64,000 nucleotides of DNA from Pyxicephalus adspersus (GCF_032062135.1 NC_092868.1:49271163-49335162), one strand, 5' to 3'. Shown: positions 16,081 through 29,993, numbered from the stretch's first letter. Numbers and translations are program-made. Notes: generated by a model from the sequence alone, not told the origin.

Positions 16081-18959
16081 GAAATGGCAAAACAATATAT
16101 GTACCAAAATGAACTAACTAGGTTCAGAAAAAAAATCCCTTACACTGGGTAAACCCTGCACTGCAAGGGTTAAAATGCTAGTTTATGTCCAGAGTCGGGG
16201 TGTGCCTCCGCATGAGGGCCCTGGCCCTCAGCCAACAGGGGCCCCAAGTCAGATCAGCAAGGGGGGCAAATCAATCCTTCTTAGGGGTAGTGTTAATAAG
16301 CTTTTCCTTTTTTTTTTTTTCTTTATTTACACCTTACCCATATTTTCCTTGCTGGCATAACTTCTGAGCATACAGTCCCTACACCTCTTATGGGTCACAG
16401 TTGCAGGTACTGATGTTGTCCCCTACAATACAGGGCCATAAGCTCTTCATAGTAAAGGGGGAGCCAAGTGCTCATCCATAGCAGTGGAATGCAAAAAGAG
16501 CGCAGTGGCCATCAGGAGACCGAGGGGTAAGGTAAGTTCCCTTTACATCCCCCTGGACAAAAATGGAGCATTTGACTCTTGCAGTGTAGGGCTGCAAGGG
16601 AAGCTTTTTGCTGAACTTTGAGTTTAGTTTTCCTTCCCAGCAACTACCAAAAATAAACTACAAATATAAAACAGATTAATCCTTCATAGGAACCCACCAA
16701 CTAGAGGCTGCAGCTGCCTATTGTGACCGGTCAGCAACTCGACAAGTGAAGCAAGAACAAGACAAATCACAGACATGATATTGGGGCCTGAAGAAGCAAG
16801 ATTCTCAGCTGAGCATTCAAAAATATCTTAAGCTTTCTCAGCAGAAAAGTAATTCTGGTAAGGGGAAACTTTTTAATAAAACCTGTTCTAGCAAGCTGTC
16901 GTTTTGCATCTTTTTCACAAAGCATGAAGTTGCATGCATAATAACCCCAGAATGTCATTTGTTCTGCAAAAGTTGTGCAGATCCAGCAGGGTGCACAATG
17001 AGAATCTCTGGAGTTAGGCCAAAATTTAGGTATGTGGGTTATGCGAGAGGGAAGGGGCCTAAGGAACAACTTCAGTACATACAAATACTATTGTTTAGGA
17101 ACACCTAACAATAACATGAAATATGCAATCCCTTTACCTGAAGGGTTTCACAGTACCTGACCTTCACCTGTGTATTTATACCTGAAGCTGTCTCTGTCTA
17201 TGCATCCAATTGGTTTTTAACATAAACAACCCCACTTATGCAATTATTGAAATTAAAAACTTTGAGACAGATTTTCTTCCATAAAGCACCCCACATTCAG
17301 GCCTGTTTAATAATAAAGTGCAATAGAGGCGCACAGTAAGCAGGATCGACCAATCAGAAAATAGCTTTATTCTGGTCTCCGCAACCTATAGTCTGATTAC
17401 ATTCTATGGGTCACTGCATGCTTCTCTTTTTACATTCATATTGAAATATGTGCTGTGTATTTTATGACAACCCCCCCCCCTCCATTTACTTCCCAGATTA
17501 TGAAATGTATTGTAGATCACATCTTAACCTTGGAGAGAAAAAAATCCAATCAGACTAATTATTTTGGCAGACACAGCAGAGACCGCAGAAGCAAACAAAT
17601 GAAGGCTGGGGAGGAAAGGGACAGCACGCTTTCTTCCTCATCAAATACACCAACAGATGGTTTTCTGCAAACTCATTTCTAGCGGCTGAAATATTGCGAT
17701 GTGACTGCAGTATTGCTGCGTGTGCGGGGCGAAGCCATGTCCTGCTCAGTGTTCATTATATACACATATATGTACATAATCCAGGGCTCTGATTGGTCTA
17801 TAAAAAAGGGAAACTCACTTTTTTTTGGTTAATTTAACACATTATATAGATTTTAGCTATGTTTTTTGTAGATTTGCACCTGCTTCTGTACCAGAGACAC
17901 AATACTATTGCAGATGGATGGTCATTTGGTCAGTGATGTGACCAAAGCTGCAATTCATGAATATTCTTATTACAACAGATATAAATGTGGTAAAGCCAAA
18001 ATAAATATCATCTGTAAATATATTCTGCACAGAGATGGACACATTTCAGTCACTAATTCCTTCTATGCAATATAGCAACAATATTGCAATGCATCAAAAG
18101 GCTAAAACAATAAAATATTTAGGTGAACTAATTATCTTTTTACATTGGCTGTGGAATAGGGATGAATATATTGGGCAGCAAGTGAGCAGTCAGCTCTTAA
18201 AGGAAGCAAGGAAAATGGGCAAGTAGAGAATTGGCAACAGGGTCATGGGTGCTGAAGGTCAGGGCTGCTATTACGGGGGACAAGAGGTACTTCTGTTCCC
18301 GGCCCTGATCATAGGAGCTTGACTTTTGCAATGCTGGACATAGGGGAGGGGAAGCGTATGTGGTATGGGGATCAGAAAATTGTGATTGAGGTCCTGCCCA
18401 AAGTTCACTAATATATGTTGGGTGGGGGTAGGGGCTATCTGTTCCAACCCAGCAAACGCTTAGTTACCAAAAGTGCCACAATGGGTCAGATCTGGGCCAT
18501 GGAAGAAGGTGGCATGGTCTGGGGAATCTTGTAGTTTATACAGATGACTGGGTTTGAGTGCATCAATTATAGGGGATGGCTACAGGATGCAATATAAAAA
18601 AGTTGGGGGCGAGTTAAATCTCCTGCCAACTTGGTGCCAAATATAGCAGGCACCTTCAGGGGTGCATAGTAGAGTTCATGATGGGTCAGAGCTGTTCTCG
18701 TGGCACAAAGGGGAACGACAATATCACCCAGGGGGTATTATTGTTTTGGTTGACCATCATATCAAGCCTATGACACCCTTTTGTCAATAATTGGCATCCA
18801 TCTAAGAAATGTGACTTCAAGCATTGTTTGCAGCCAACAGATCCTCTTTTAAATAAAACGAAAAAAAAATTCATGCCGTGAAAGACATGGGAGTAGCATT
18901 TACATAAAAATGTAAATAAAAGCCATGTAATATATGGAAATGAAATCCATTCCAAAGAA

Positions 18960-19380
18960 GAATTTACATGAAGCCTCTCTGTGTTACTGAATAATGAAAT
19001 TCATTCTAATCTTTTCATTTAATTTATTCCATGCAAGCCGGAGCCAGACGAGAAGACCCATCAGAAATAATTATACAATGAGTGCAAGGTGAGCTCTAAC
19101 ACACAGACACACGGGGCCAATCCATAAATCAACAATGCTCGGCAAAGTCTGCAATGCAGACAACAGGCAATGTGATTCACCATGTGAGAGGACGGAGGGC
19201 AGGAAACACTTGGCATTTGTGTAAATACTTTGCCATCTCTGTGCTGTGGATCTCATCCTCTTTCAGCCACTTTTTGACATAAAGTCCCAGCTGCATGGCA
19301 TTACTTTCATGGCAGACCAATCTCTTGATAGTGACAACAGTGGATCATTCTCGTACAGCATGTGCTGGCACAGCTTCACA
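18960..19380. other. Unique-looking intronic block, candidate conserved non-coding element
   Basis: No internal repetition, no match to the repeats in the window, more even base composition than the surroundings, and many homeodomain/forkhead-like words (TTCATTTAATTTATT, GTGTAAATA). The call is compositional only. Function is not shown by the sequence. Confidence 0.3.
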
Positions 19381-19389
19381 TGATTAATA

Positions 19390-19545
19390 TTAATATTATT
19401 AAACAGGATTTATATAGCGCCAACATATTACGCAGCGCTATACATTAAATAGGGATTGCAAATGACAGACGAATACAGACAGTGACAAAGGAGGGGAGGA
19501 CCCTGCCCCGAAGAGCTTACAGTCTAGTAGGTTGGGGTGCATTTG
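19390..19545 (-). repeat. SINE-like family B copy
   Basis: Reverse complement of the unit 'agattgtaagctcttcgggg' ... 'gcgctgcgtaatatgttgg' ... 'cgctatataaatcctgtttat'-type tail. Further copies occur at 41650, 48005, 49805, 55375, 59495 and 63440. Confidence 0.85.
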
Positions 19546-19788
19546 ACAGTGTGACAACACAGGAGCACAAGTAAGAAATAAGCAGAGGTGTAGCTTTTTT
19601 CGGGACCCCTGTATAGGCTCTCCCTGTGCACTCGGCATGGATAGCCTTCACTTTTACCATACCCCTTCTTTTTTTAAGACTACACCCCTGGAAATAGGGG
19701 AAAAGTGCACATTCTTCACACCTGTGACACATGGATATCAACGCTCTGGATCTTCTTTCTGTTGTTGACAATGGTAGACCATAATGAT

Positions 19789-20075
19789 TTAAAGTGGAGC
19801 TAAACTCAAAATAGAAAAAAAAATCATCAGGGGGTAAAAGTTCTTGGCATAAGTGTCAAGAAAAAAAACAAATTCCTGGACTTTAGGTGGCTTTTTAGGA
19901 ATTTTTCTGCTTGAATTGCATGTGCCATGTAGAGCAGAAAAAGCACTATTACCAGTGGTGCCAAGAATAGGCCTAGATGCATACATGGGATGCATTATCA
20001 GTGGCTGCCCAATGGCCAAGGTGTTTTGTTCACAATGTCTGCATTCGGTTGGTACGCTTTGCACTCACTTAAAAA
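19789..20075. repeat. TTAA-flanked MITE, possible copy
   Basis: The left end TTTAAAGTGGAGCTAAACTC matches the 5' ends of the elements at 29124 and 61775. The right end is not clear, so the boundary is approximate. Confidence 0.4.
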
Positions 20076-20199
20076 TAATATAAAAAAAAAAAAAAAAAAA
20101 GATAAAACCATCTACATGTTGGATAAAAGTTGAGCAAAATTATCTCCAAATCGACCTCAAATTTTGGCCACTGAGTTCCGCCAATAATTAAAAAATAAT

Positions 20200-20560
20200 T
20201 CTCTGTGTTGATTATTGACAGGTACTCTTGTTCTCACGCACTCCATCCAGCTATTAAGTTACATAAGGCCTTCTCACTGACTTGGCAGCGGTCTTGCCTC
20301 TTAGCGGCCAGACATGGGCTCGGGTCACATCGCTCCTCCGGCTCTACTCTCTGCATTCCACTTTCACAAACTGCCATTGTCTGGAGCTCGGTAGAGGAAT
20401 GGGCTAAAAATATACCAAAGGCAGACTCACTAAATAATTACCGGCTTGACGTTCTCAAGGAAAGTCTAACAAATGTTTCAGATGCGGTCAAACCAAGAAA
20501 ACAGAGAACTGCTAAAAGCGGTTAATGCTGATCTCCTGACAAATATTCACTGACTTCGAT
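20200..20560. other. Unique-looking intronic block
   Basis: Relatively GC-balanced, with no match to other repeats here and no convincing exon (no family motif and no paired splice sites). It could be a conserved non-coding element. This is a weak call. Confidence 0.2.
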
Positions 20561-20834
20561 TTTATAAAGCAGGTGAAAGCACAAAAAAAACAAGTAGTAT
20601 AAAAGCTTGCAGAGATTTTCTCTTTCTTATTTTTTTCTTTATTTTCATGCGAAGCTAGAAAATAAATGTGCTAGAGAAGTTGACAAGTTCCCAACACAGC
20701 CTCCTTGCATGTTATAGCCTTTTCCTCTGCTGGTCTGATTACTGACTATGCTGGCCTAGCTGCTCTGCCCCTCCCCTCACTGTATAACCTTTTATGTAGC
20801 TGCTGGCGGAAGAACAAAGGGTAATAATATAGAC

Positions 20835-21379
20835 CAGAGGTAGGCAAACTCCAGCCTTTAGGCCAGATATATCCTAGCCAGTATTCCAGTCCGGCCTAAC
20901 GCCCCCCTAGTTATTTATTGTTGGATCCGGCCTAATTGAATTGTCGCCTTATCGCCAGTTCCCACGATATCATTGAGTTCCTGCACAGTAACCCCAATTA
21001 CAATGCCTAAAGAGCAGAAGCAAGGCGCAGCTACCAGTCTTCGGAAGGTTGACTTCGAACGTCGTGTCTTCACCCCCTAATGGACTGACGAATTATTCTT
21101 CAAACGCGGCAACAAAGCCCCGAGTTTAGTGTGCAACGGCACCAACAGCACTTTCAAGAGATCGAATCTCAAGGGGCATTTCGATGCCAAGCACGTGCAC
21201 ACACACAGAGACTACACCGTGGATGAGCGGAAGACTGAGGCTGCTCGCTTGCAGTCACGGTTGGATAAAATCTTTCCTTGGACACCTTGTTTCTCTTGGC
21301 CTAGTGTGCCCTCTTGGCCTAGTGTGCCCTCTTGACCTACTGAAATGGCCTAGTAGTCCAAAAAGGTTGCCGACCCCAG
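20835..21379 (+). mobile_element. Degraded hAT transposon with transposase fragment
   Basis: The left end is CAGAGGTAGGCAAACTCC and the right end, inverted, CTGGGGTCGGCAACCTTTTT, imperfect terminal repeats with the hAT pattern. The flanks atatagac and ctacagaa agree at 5 of 8 positions, compatible with an old 8-bp target duplication. Only the N-terminal part of a transposase remains inside (21003-21335), so most of the gene was lost by internal deletion. Confidence 0.75.
21003..21335 (+). pseudogene. hAT transposase N-terminal relic (BED-like zinc finger)
   Basis: From ATG 21003 the frame reads MPKEQKQGAATSLRKVDFER, meets a TAA stop at 21078-21080, then continues TDELFFKRGNKAPSLVCNGT and NSTFKRSNLKGHFDAKH. 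The last segment (C...RSNLKGHFDAKH, with the H-x4-H pair) matches the zinc-finger-like start of hAT transposases of the kind domesticated in GTF2IRD2 and ZBED-type genes. The catalytic RNase-H-like and dimerisation regions are absent. The tail after LDKIF is a short duplicated SWPSVP sequence. It is not functional. Confidence 0.75.
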
Positions 21380-24300
21380 CTACAGAATGTCCCTTGACTG
21401 ACAGTTCAGAGTCTGCTGGAATTCCATCTATGATGGGGACACCCAGCAGAATTCCCAGGGCTTGCAGATGCCTGCACAAGGGAGGATTTTGCATGCACAA
21501 AGAATGCCTAAAATTCATTAAATATGTATAGAATCCCATGCTGGAATGAATAGTCTGGTGGCAGGGTCTCCAGGCTATGAACACAGCTTGGTCCTTCTTT
21601 AGGTGTCCACATCACCTAATAGAGGTGGTCTCTCCTATCGCTGTCCAGCAATGGGATTTCTTCCATCTCCAGAAGACTTCACATGGGTTCATGCAGGGTG
21701 AATATATGGCACAGATTGCACCAATAATTGGTCATCAGAAGCTGTGCCAAATACAGACAACAGATTTAATGAAGAAAATTTGTTTTGGAGTGGGGTGAGA
21801 ATAGGAAAGCGGAGGATATTTGCCCAAACTTGGCTTTAAAATACCCAAAATTGCGGGTTCAGACCTGCAGGGGAATTCTAGCTGTCAGTCTGTGAGTGGT
21901 ACTGAACCCCTGACTGCTGCCCCCATTTATGGGGCTATTGCGGGTACATGCAACTTGTACCCGCAATAGCAGCATTGATTCACTGCTTCAAGTGGTAACC
22001 ACATCACAACATAATTTTTCTGACCATAGCTTTAAATTCAGACTTAAGTAGAACAGGTGTTCTGGTGTGGCTTTTGGCAGCTGGGACTCTTTCAGCTGCT
22101 TGGCTGGCCATACCACTGTGTTTGCCCCTGGTATTTGAACGGGGATGGCGGTTGGTACAACAGAACAACTTACTATCACCTCTATTCAACCTCTATGGGC
22201 TGGCATGGGTAGGACTCTATATGTGGAGTCCAGTGGTGGAAATAGCCAACATTGGGCCTCTGTAAATAACTAACTTGAGGCCCCTGTGGCCCTCGTGCAG
22301 TGGCACACCTTGCACCTCCTTATAACCACCCCTGGCAAAGTCTCAGCACAGGAAGAAGTTAAGGGGCATGAGAACATGCTAACCACACTGCAACTTCACC
22401 GCCAGTCTGGACATAGCCCAACAAGGCCCACATCAGCAATTGCCATTTCTCTGTATGGGTATCCGCAAGGGCAGACTATGTCAATGTATGTTTTGGCAGC
22501 TTACGTGACAACACTGGAGAACTACTGGGAGTCAGGGATGGAGTGTTGTCACCCCATAACAGAAGTGCCTAACACTCAAGGCATTGCCAGTTATTATTTT
22601 ACCAAAATCCTCAGATTTCAATTTAAGCAAAAAAATTTCTGAAATGATATTAACGCGTTTCGCTTTTTAAAAGCTTATAAAAGAGTTTATTTATTGTTGG
22701 GCTTGCATGCATTTTAAATAAAGCAATCTATGTCTGAAACCCAGAAATCCTGTATGTCTAGATCTGTAGATATCTGCATGTACATTGCCGTCCCTTGTTG
22801 ATTCAGAATTTGCCCCATCATGATTCATGCTGAACTGGCGGAAGGTTTTTAATGTTGTGTACTGGGAACGCTGAGTTTTGCCACCAGGGAAAAATTGTAA
22901 ATGAGATACTGCATTGCAGTCGATGCATCCTTTACTGGAAAACATCGTCCATTATATCAGATGGATGTACAGAGGAAGGCAAAGGCATCAATTAGAACAC
23001 AGTCACATACAGATCACTGCTGGAAGATTTGTTAAGGCCACAAAAGTAGTGGAAATGCAAAATTAGACATATGGGAACTCAGCCAAAAGTAAAGTAAAGC
23101 CACCAGCCCTAACTACAAGCCGGATTGCACAGAAATAGATTGTATTAAACATTCAGGGGTAAAAATGGAACAGATTTGGGATATTTTAGGAAGGGTCAAT
23201 TCAGATCCTCAGTGTTCTGCTGCAGGCTCAGCCACAATCCAAACCTCCTACATTCATATAGTGTTAGGGTAGGACAAACTCTCCTATTACCTAGGGCCCC
23301 TCACGCTCCCCAAGGCACCAACTGACAGAATGGCATAGGTGCAGGGAACTTTAATGCTGAGCTTTTACAATCCCCACTTCATATGTGCCCAGGACCCCAT
23401 TTAGTCTAGAACCCTCCTTGGGCAGGAACAGGGCAGGGACCCCGATTTGTGTCTGCTGGAATTAATGCAGAACTAAACCCTTGATACTCACCTGTCCTGG
23501 TTCCAATGCCGGGTCATCTTCTCTCCCTGGAGATGATCTTTGCCCATTTTATTGGTTGGGCCAGGCTGACATGGGTGCACAGGAAATAATTCCCGGCATG
23601 TGCAGGGGAAGCTGGAATTGACAGGTATCCTGGCAAACAAAGCTCAGACTCATTGCACAAGTGATATTGTCCTCATTTGTCCTCCTAATAAAAAGTCTCT
23701 TCTAAAGTAGTGGAACATATTGCATTTTGGCGCTGCTTCTCCCTGTCCCAATCAGACCTCTGCCATGCAGGGATTGTTGTCTGATAAAAAGACAGATGCA
23801 GGTACTTGCACAGTTTTCCTTAATTTCTGTCTTTTAGATCTGGAGTGGTAAGGTCAATTCTTATTATTACACGTTGCATGCATTGATGCAATATGGTACC
23901 ATAGTGGCACTTTGCCAACATTGCACTGGGCTGCCTGATACATCTTTTTTGCTGCATCAGGCAACTGATTAAAGTGAATGTGCTACCTTAGTGCGATTTT
24001 GCGAAATTGTCACCCAAAAACTAGTTCTACACCCCCCCCAAGAATCTTTAGCAGATGGGAATAATTTTAGTCCATTGCCCTTTTTTGTTAACTGAGCTCC
24101 TCCAAAGAAACAAATCAATATTTCTGCACAGAGGACGACCAGCAAATTGATCCGGTATTTGGCAGATCTGGCCGGGCTCCATGGCTGCGTGCCTGGCATC
24201 TTTAGGCAGACAATAAGGTGACTTCTCTATTTTTCCTAATGGGAACAAGTCAGATTTTAATCCATAAATCAGATTTTAATGCCATATCAACCCAATTCCA

Positions 24301-24518
24301 GCTGTTATTTTTCTATAGACCAACTAAAAAAAGAGCAGGGGATTGCAATTATAGCAAAAAGGTTATTGTGTAAAGAAAAAATGGGGTAAAGGATAAATTC
24401 TCTTTCATACAAAGTGCTTTTATTTTCATACCTCCTTACATTTACCTTACCAAACCCACCCCAATTGCCTACCAAGATCTCAAAGGTCACAGTCCTGTAT
24501 TTGTGACATTCCCCTGCC

Positions 24519-24745
24519 GTCCTGTGGGGCCCCCGTGGGCCAGTACAGTCCTGTGGGGCCCCCGTGGGCCAGTACAGTCCTGTGGGGCCCCCGTGGGCCA
24601 GTACAGTCCTGTGTCCTGTGGGGCCCCCGTGGGCCAGTACAGTCCTGTGGGGCCCCCGTGGGCCAGTACAGTCCTGTGGGGCCCCCGTGGGCCAGTACAG
24701 TCCTGTGGAGCCCCCATGGGCCAGTACAGTCCTGTGGAGCCCCTA
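24519..24745. repeat. 29-bp minisatellite, about 7.5 copies
   Basis: The unit is TGTGGGGCCCCCGTGGGCCA followed by GTACAGTCC (29 bp), very homogeneous, with one 5-bp duplication (tgtcc) near 24610 and diverged last units. It is strongly GC-rich in an AT-rich intron. Open frames on both strands are repeat artefacts. Confidence 0.97.
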
Positions 24746-27700
24746 TGGCTGTTCTCCAAAGGTGTAAATGAGCTCTATAAAAGTCTATGGGGCTGTACTG
24801 TGCAGACCGGGCAGGAAAGAAGACTAACAGCAAGGAAATGCAACCTTGGCTGCAATGTTGGCTTTACAATTTGCAATTGGTTGCCCATTCTTTTTCTAAA
24901 GCAAGCAATCCTCATCCTATATGTGTTTAACATTTGTAAAATAATATGCTTGGAAAATAGAATATAAAAGCACATTCTGGCTCAGTAAGGGGGTATGGAA
25001 ATGCTGGTTATACACCAACTATAATTAAACCTTAGCAGGTCTGTTTTGATGGCTCTATGTCCATGGAAATTTTGTATTAGCTACAAGCAGGTCAGATTCA
25101 CTAAATAATTATTTATGAATGATCTTAGAAGCATCTCACACTGATATAATCGACACAAGCTAAAGCCTGGTGTGACAACCCCCTATTCATTTTCAAACTT
25201 TAGAGTAGAGTGTTGTTTAGTGCCAATGATTAAGGTATAAGGTATGTATTCAATGTATTGTATGTATTTCAAGGCATTTCTTTTTTAGCTAACAAGTTAA
25301 GCATGCAAGATTTTGGGATGCCTTAGATCCCTTCTTCAGGCTTGATCAAAGCCATACCAGACACTTGCATTTGTAATAACTCAAGGTAGCCAAAACGGGG
25401 TTTCTTAAACTACAAACTTTCTGGAAACTTTAGCAGAAAAATCCAGCCCAAGGAACTTTCCCAAAGTGTCACTCCAGCCTTGAAAGTGCACACTTGTCAT
25501 TGCATTAACAACACCCTTCACTGATTCCACCTGAACTCAGACAATCGGAGAGTCTTTACATATGTTTGGCCATAAAGTAGGTGTAATGATTTGGTAAACA
25601 CAAACATATGACCTTATGGTGCTCTTCAGTGGTGGATAATTATTCTGCTATTGCTGTATTTTGTTACTAAATACATGCATGTAGACATTACAGTTCAAAT
25701 AAAATTATAATAATAATAAGATAATAAGATTTTTGGACAGCAGCATTTGTCTTCATGAGCCCTTACTAATGCTTCACTTTCCATTCCCCTGTGACATTAG
25801 CAGTCCCTTCAATGGTCACTGGAGCAATTTCCTTGGACAATTAAATTGTAGTTGGATGGGCATTAGGATGCCCTCTCCTCTGATTTCGAGCAATGCTCAG
25901 TGGATGGGCTGGCTTTGAAGGACTTCCATACCCTTTAAATGGTGGTCCCATACAAGTCTATGGAAATAGAAGGGAAATGGGAAAACACATTTCAATTGAG
26001 GGCCAAATAATCCGGCCTTTGGATTCTGGTTGATCTCTAAAACTAAGGCCATCAAGTCAAGTCAAAAATTCCATCATGGGTCCTAGGTAAAGCCAAATAA
26101 GGGGATACATATAACTCCACCATAAGCAAATCTGCAGACATGCAATATGAATGTTCATATTCTTGGATAAGACCAACTGCGACCACTTCTCTTAGAATTA
26201 CTTACAATAAAAGAAATCTGAATTTTAATATCAACGTACCACCAACGCTCCAGATCTACACAAACATTCATCACGGCTTGCTTACGAAGGCTTCTCATTC
26301 AAATGTAAAAGAAGATTATAATATACTCAGAAAAGGAAGTGAGGCATAAAAAAAAAATTCAGATTCCAAGAATTTTTTGCAAATCTATTGTTATGTATAT
26401 GGCGGAAATTGGGGTATTAACAAAAATACAATTGCATAGGCTTCTAAAACAGGAATAAGCATCCAGCTATAGAAAAGTGTACAGGAGGTGGCTCAGCCTC
26501 CCAATTAGGCTGAGTCCCAAGAAGACATAACACTGGGAGTGTTAAACTGCTGTGAATTAATATCCATTGCCTTTTTATATAAATTACTTTTAACTTTCTT
26601 ACATCCCGTCAATCATATAAGGCGATGATGGGAAATGTAATGACAATGGTGCTCAACCAGATGCCGCAAATTAAACAACTGAACACCGAACAGCAGCATC
26701 ATTGCAAATATAATATTTAAAAGTAGAAATATTAAAACAAAATGCAGGTGTTTATAACAGGAGGGTAAAAGTGCTATGGGTGCATTAGGAGGTGCAGAAT
26801 AAAATTTAGCACTCCGGCCTGTGCCTGGCAATGGGCTGTTGACATATTAGTGTTGGCATTGCAGTGCATTCAGTGACAAGTTTGCATTTATAATGTAAAG
26901 TAGATCTAAAAGCAAATAAAAGTCTCATAGAAGATTTAATATATTTATTTCTATTCATACTCAGGCAGAGTGTTTAAGTAATGCGTTCCATTAAGGTATC
27001 CTATTCATTTAAATGAGTTGCTGAGCATCAGAAATGTGCAATGCACCAACATACAAAGGAGCATTAATGTGTAGTGCACCAGGACACATAAAATAGTTTG
27101 CCGCAGTATAATGATGTGAATCAGGCCACAACTGCTTATGTTCCTCTGAACATTATTCGGATCTCCCTTCCTTGTCTAGCTGCTTTCTGAGGGCCCAATT
27201 ACAAAGCTTATATGTGCAAAGTGCAGTTACATTCATTGCATGAAATAATGTGCAACGGTGCCATTCATTGTGAATGACACCCAAATACACCTGCAGGCCA
27301 CCTGTATAGCAAAACACAACTTGCAAATATTGTGAATTGTGTTACGCTAGAAAAAGGATAAAGATCCTATTTTGCCTCGTTTTGGTGCTTTATTATACAC
27401 TGCAATATTTGGAACGGGCCATAATGTCTTCTTAATGTCAAAGGTGCACCAATGGACCATAATTTTTTCATATAAAGGTGCAGCAGGTGGGACAGGATCA
27501 GTGTTCCCCAATGATTTAGTTACAGGACCAGGTTTGCAGTTCTCAGTAGATAATCACAGGTGGTAAAATTACCCTATAATCCAATTTAATGGTCATTAAC
27601 CCAGCTGTGCAGCCTGACCTTTTCTTCACTAGACACCTACACATTAACTATTCCTTAGGCATAATTCTCTAAATCTGCAATTTATTGCTTGCTGTAGCCA

Positions 27701-29123
27701 AATATAACACTTTTAAAACAAACTTGTGAGACTAAACCAAAGATAAAAGTAAAGGAATCCACAAGTCTCATGGAGTGCTGTAGTGCATTCTGCAGGTGCC
27801 TTGGGAAGCAATTTAAAATAAATGGCATCACAACTCACAAGCTGTTCTTGGTGCACTGGTGTGAAGGGCTCTCAATAAAGTATATAGGATGGGTTTTTGC
27901 ATTTGCAAGCTGTTTGCACAGTTCTAGACAACCGATTGAGCAGATTCACACTGAATATAATATTTAGCACTGGAGTTTGGAGAGATTGATACTTTAATGC
28001 ACAATTAAGAAGGTCAGGGGCAAGTTGTATTCCTGTGCAGACTTGCAGAGCTATTATAGAGCAACAGAGGATGACATTTATGAATGAAGCTAATCTATGT
28101 TACTAAAAATGCTTTGTATCAATAAAAAAGTAATTCATCATTCTGCATTGAATCAAAGAATCCAAACATCAGACACATGCAGTTTTAAGCTCAATCAAAT
28201 GACCTTATATACCATGTACAGGGGCAGTACAAAAAAGAAAAGATGTAATGACAGATATACTAAGGCCATCATTCGTATTGATTCCCAAATTATGAGTTTG
28301 AAACAAGCATGCAATAAGGGAAGTTGGAATTCCCAATTTGCACAGCTAGATCAGTGATCCAAATTATTTTGAAGTCTAAGGCTTAATAAGATAGCAAATT
28401 TTAGAAGGGGGGAATTTTACAATTCAAACTTTTGAGAACTACATATATCAAGAAATCTGCATGCCAAAATATAGGGTGGCATAAAAATGCTAACAGCCTG
28501 GCGTTATTGCTGATTTCATATAACGTCAGTGCAGTGTAAAAGTGACAGCTTGAACTTTTAATATTCTTCTGACCATACCAGGGCAATGTCAAAATATAAG
28601 GGCAGAGAAATCCAAGTAAAAAGCATTTTCAGAAACAGATCAGCAATGGCATCTTTACAGCTACTTGAATTTAACTCAAATTAAACTTGCATTGAAATCT
28701 CTGGAGTAAAACTTCAGCCACCCTGAACAATCAATACATTTTCAACTATATAATATTTACAAAACATATACAAAGTATGTAAATATTGCAGCCAAAAAAA
28801 CTAAAAAAAAAACAACAACAGAGCAAACCAGCAATGGGACAAAGAACCCTAACACAATGCAATACATACCCCTCAAGCTGCAGCAGTATTTTGGATGAAT
28901 ATTTAGACGTAGATCATGTACACAGACAGTAGGTGATAAACAAGTCACATGACTGCTTTTCTGTACTTTTCAGGTATTTTTTTTGTAATATTTTGGAATT
29001 ATTTACTTAGGAAGGAATGTTGGGTTGTTCCTACTCTCTCTCTTCCCCAAATGAAACTGCTGACTTGACACTCATATGTTGGGGAGGAGTTTGGGGTTAT
29101 GGGTGGTCTCATATCTGCTGCAC

Positions 29124-29545
29124 TTAAAGTGGACCTTAACTCAATAAAATTGGGATTTGCTAAGTTTTGGGGGACATTTAGCAATGAAAACCCAAAAAGA
29201 TTAACCGTGTTGGACTTCCAGGAATGTGCCTAGTTTTAGGCACTCCTGTGGTTGCACCCTTATAGCTGCAGTGTGGGATCCAAGGAACTGCTGCTCTGAT
29301 AGTTTTAGGAATGAGATTCGGAGGTGTCCTTTCAGCGCTGCTCACTTTTCTCCTTGCTGGAGGTTCTGACATGAAGAAGCAAAGCCCTGCCTCTACCAAG
29401 ATGGTGGCCTCCATATGGAGACACAACAAGACACGGTAATAATAGGGAAACTCCAGCTGCAGGAAGATCACTGGCAATATTAGTGACTAGTCTATTCTCC
29501 AGGCCTTCTTTCTGCCTAGGCTTCTGTAGTTCAGTTCCTCTTTAA
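29124..29545. mobile_element. TTAA-flanked MITE (T2/Kolobok-like)
   Basis: It starts TTAAAGTGGACCTTAACTC and ends, inverted, TTAAAGAGGAACTGAACTAC. Both borders therefore carry TTAA and a shared AAAG.GGA.CT.AACT inverted repeat. There is no coding sequence. TTAA target duplications and TTAAAG ends are known for T2/Kolobok MITEs of Xenopus, so family membership is inferred from the ends. Confidence 0.65.
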
Positions 29546-29993
29546 AATAGAAAGTACCCCAGAAATAAATGATGGGAACATCTCCTAGGTTTTACTGCAG
29601 ACTCTTTTCTCTCTGTGACTAGTCACCAAAGAAGTGATGTAGCCAAGAGTGAGCCCTTGTGCAGAACTAATTTGTCACCCCACCCCTGCTGAACTGACCC
29701 ACCCATGAGGAACTCTGTTGGCTGAGGAGGGTCCAGGGCCCTCATGCAGCAGCACACTTTTCACCTGCCTATGACCAACCTGCACCAAACAACTCTTACA
29801 GGTTTTATAGGTGAGATTTCTGCATGTAGTTCCTGGATCTGCACTGTTCAATGGGCTCCCACCATCCCTGCTTTATTTTATAATAAAGGAAATACAACAC
29901 AAAAAAACAAAGACTGGCACAGATGAGGGAATCACATATTCACTCAGGCCAACAGGAGCAAATTTTAGAATTATGAAAGGAAGTGTCCAAGAC

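Noticed and set aside
13045..24745. CRISPR-like repeats
   Set aside because: The arrays have no unique spacers and the DNA is vertebrate. They are minisatellites.
24487..24967. Open frames of 66-154 codons over the 29-bp array
   Set aside because: Repeat artefact. The coding part is the minisatellite itself, and no splice or family signal exists.
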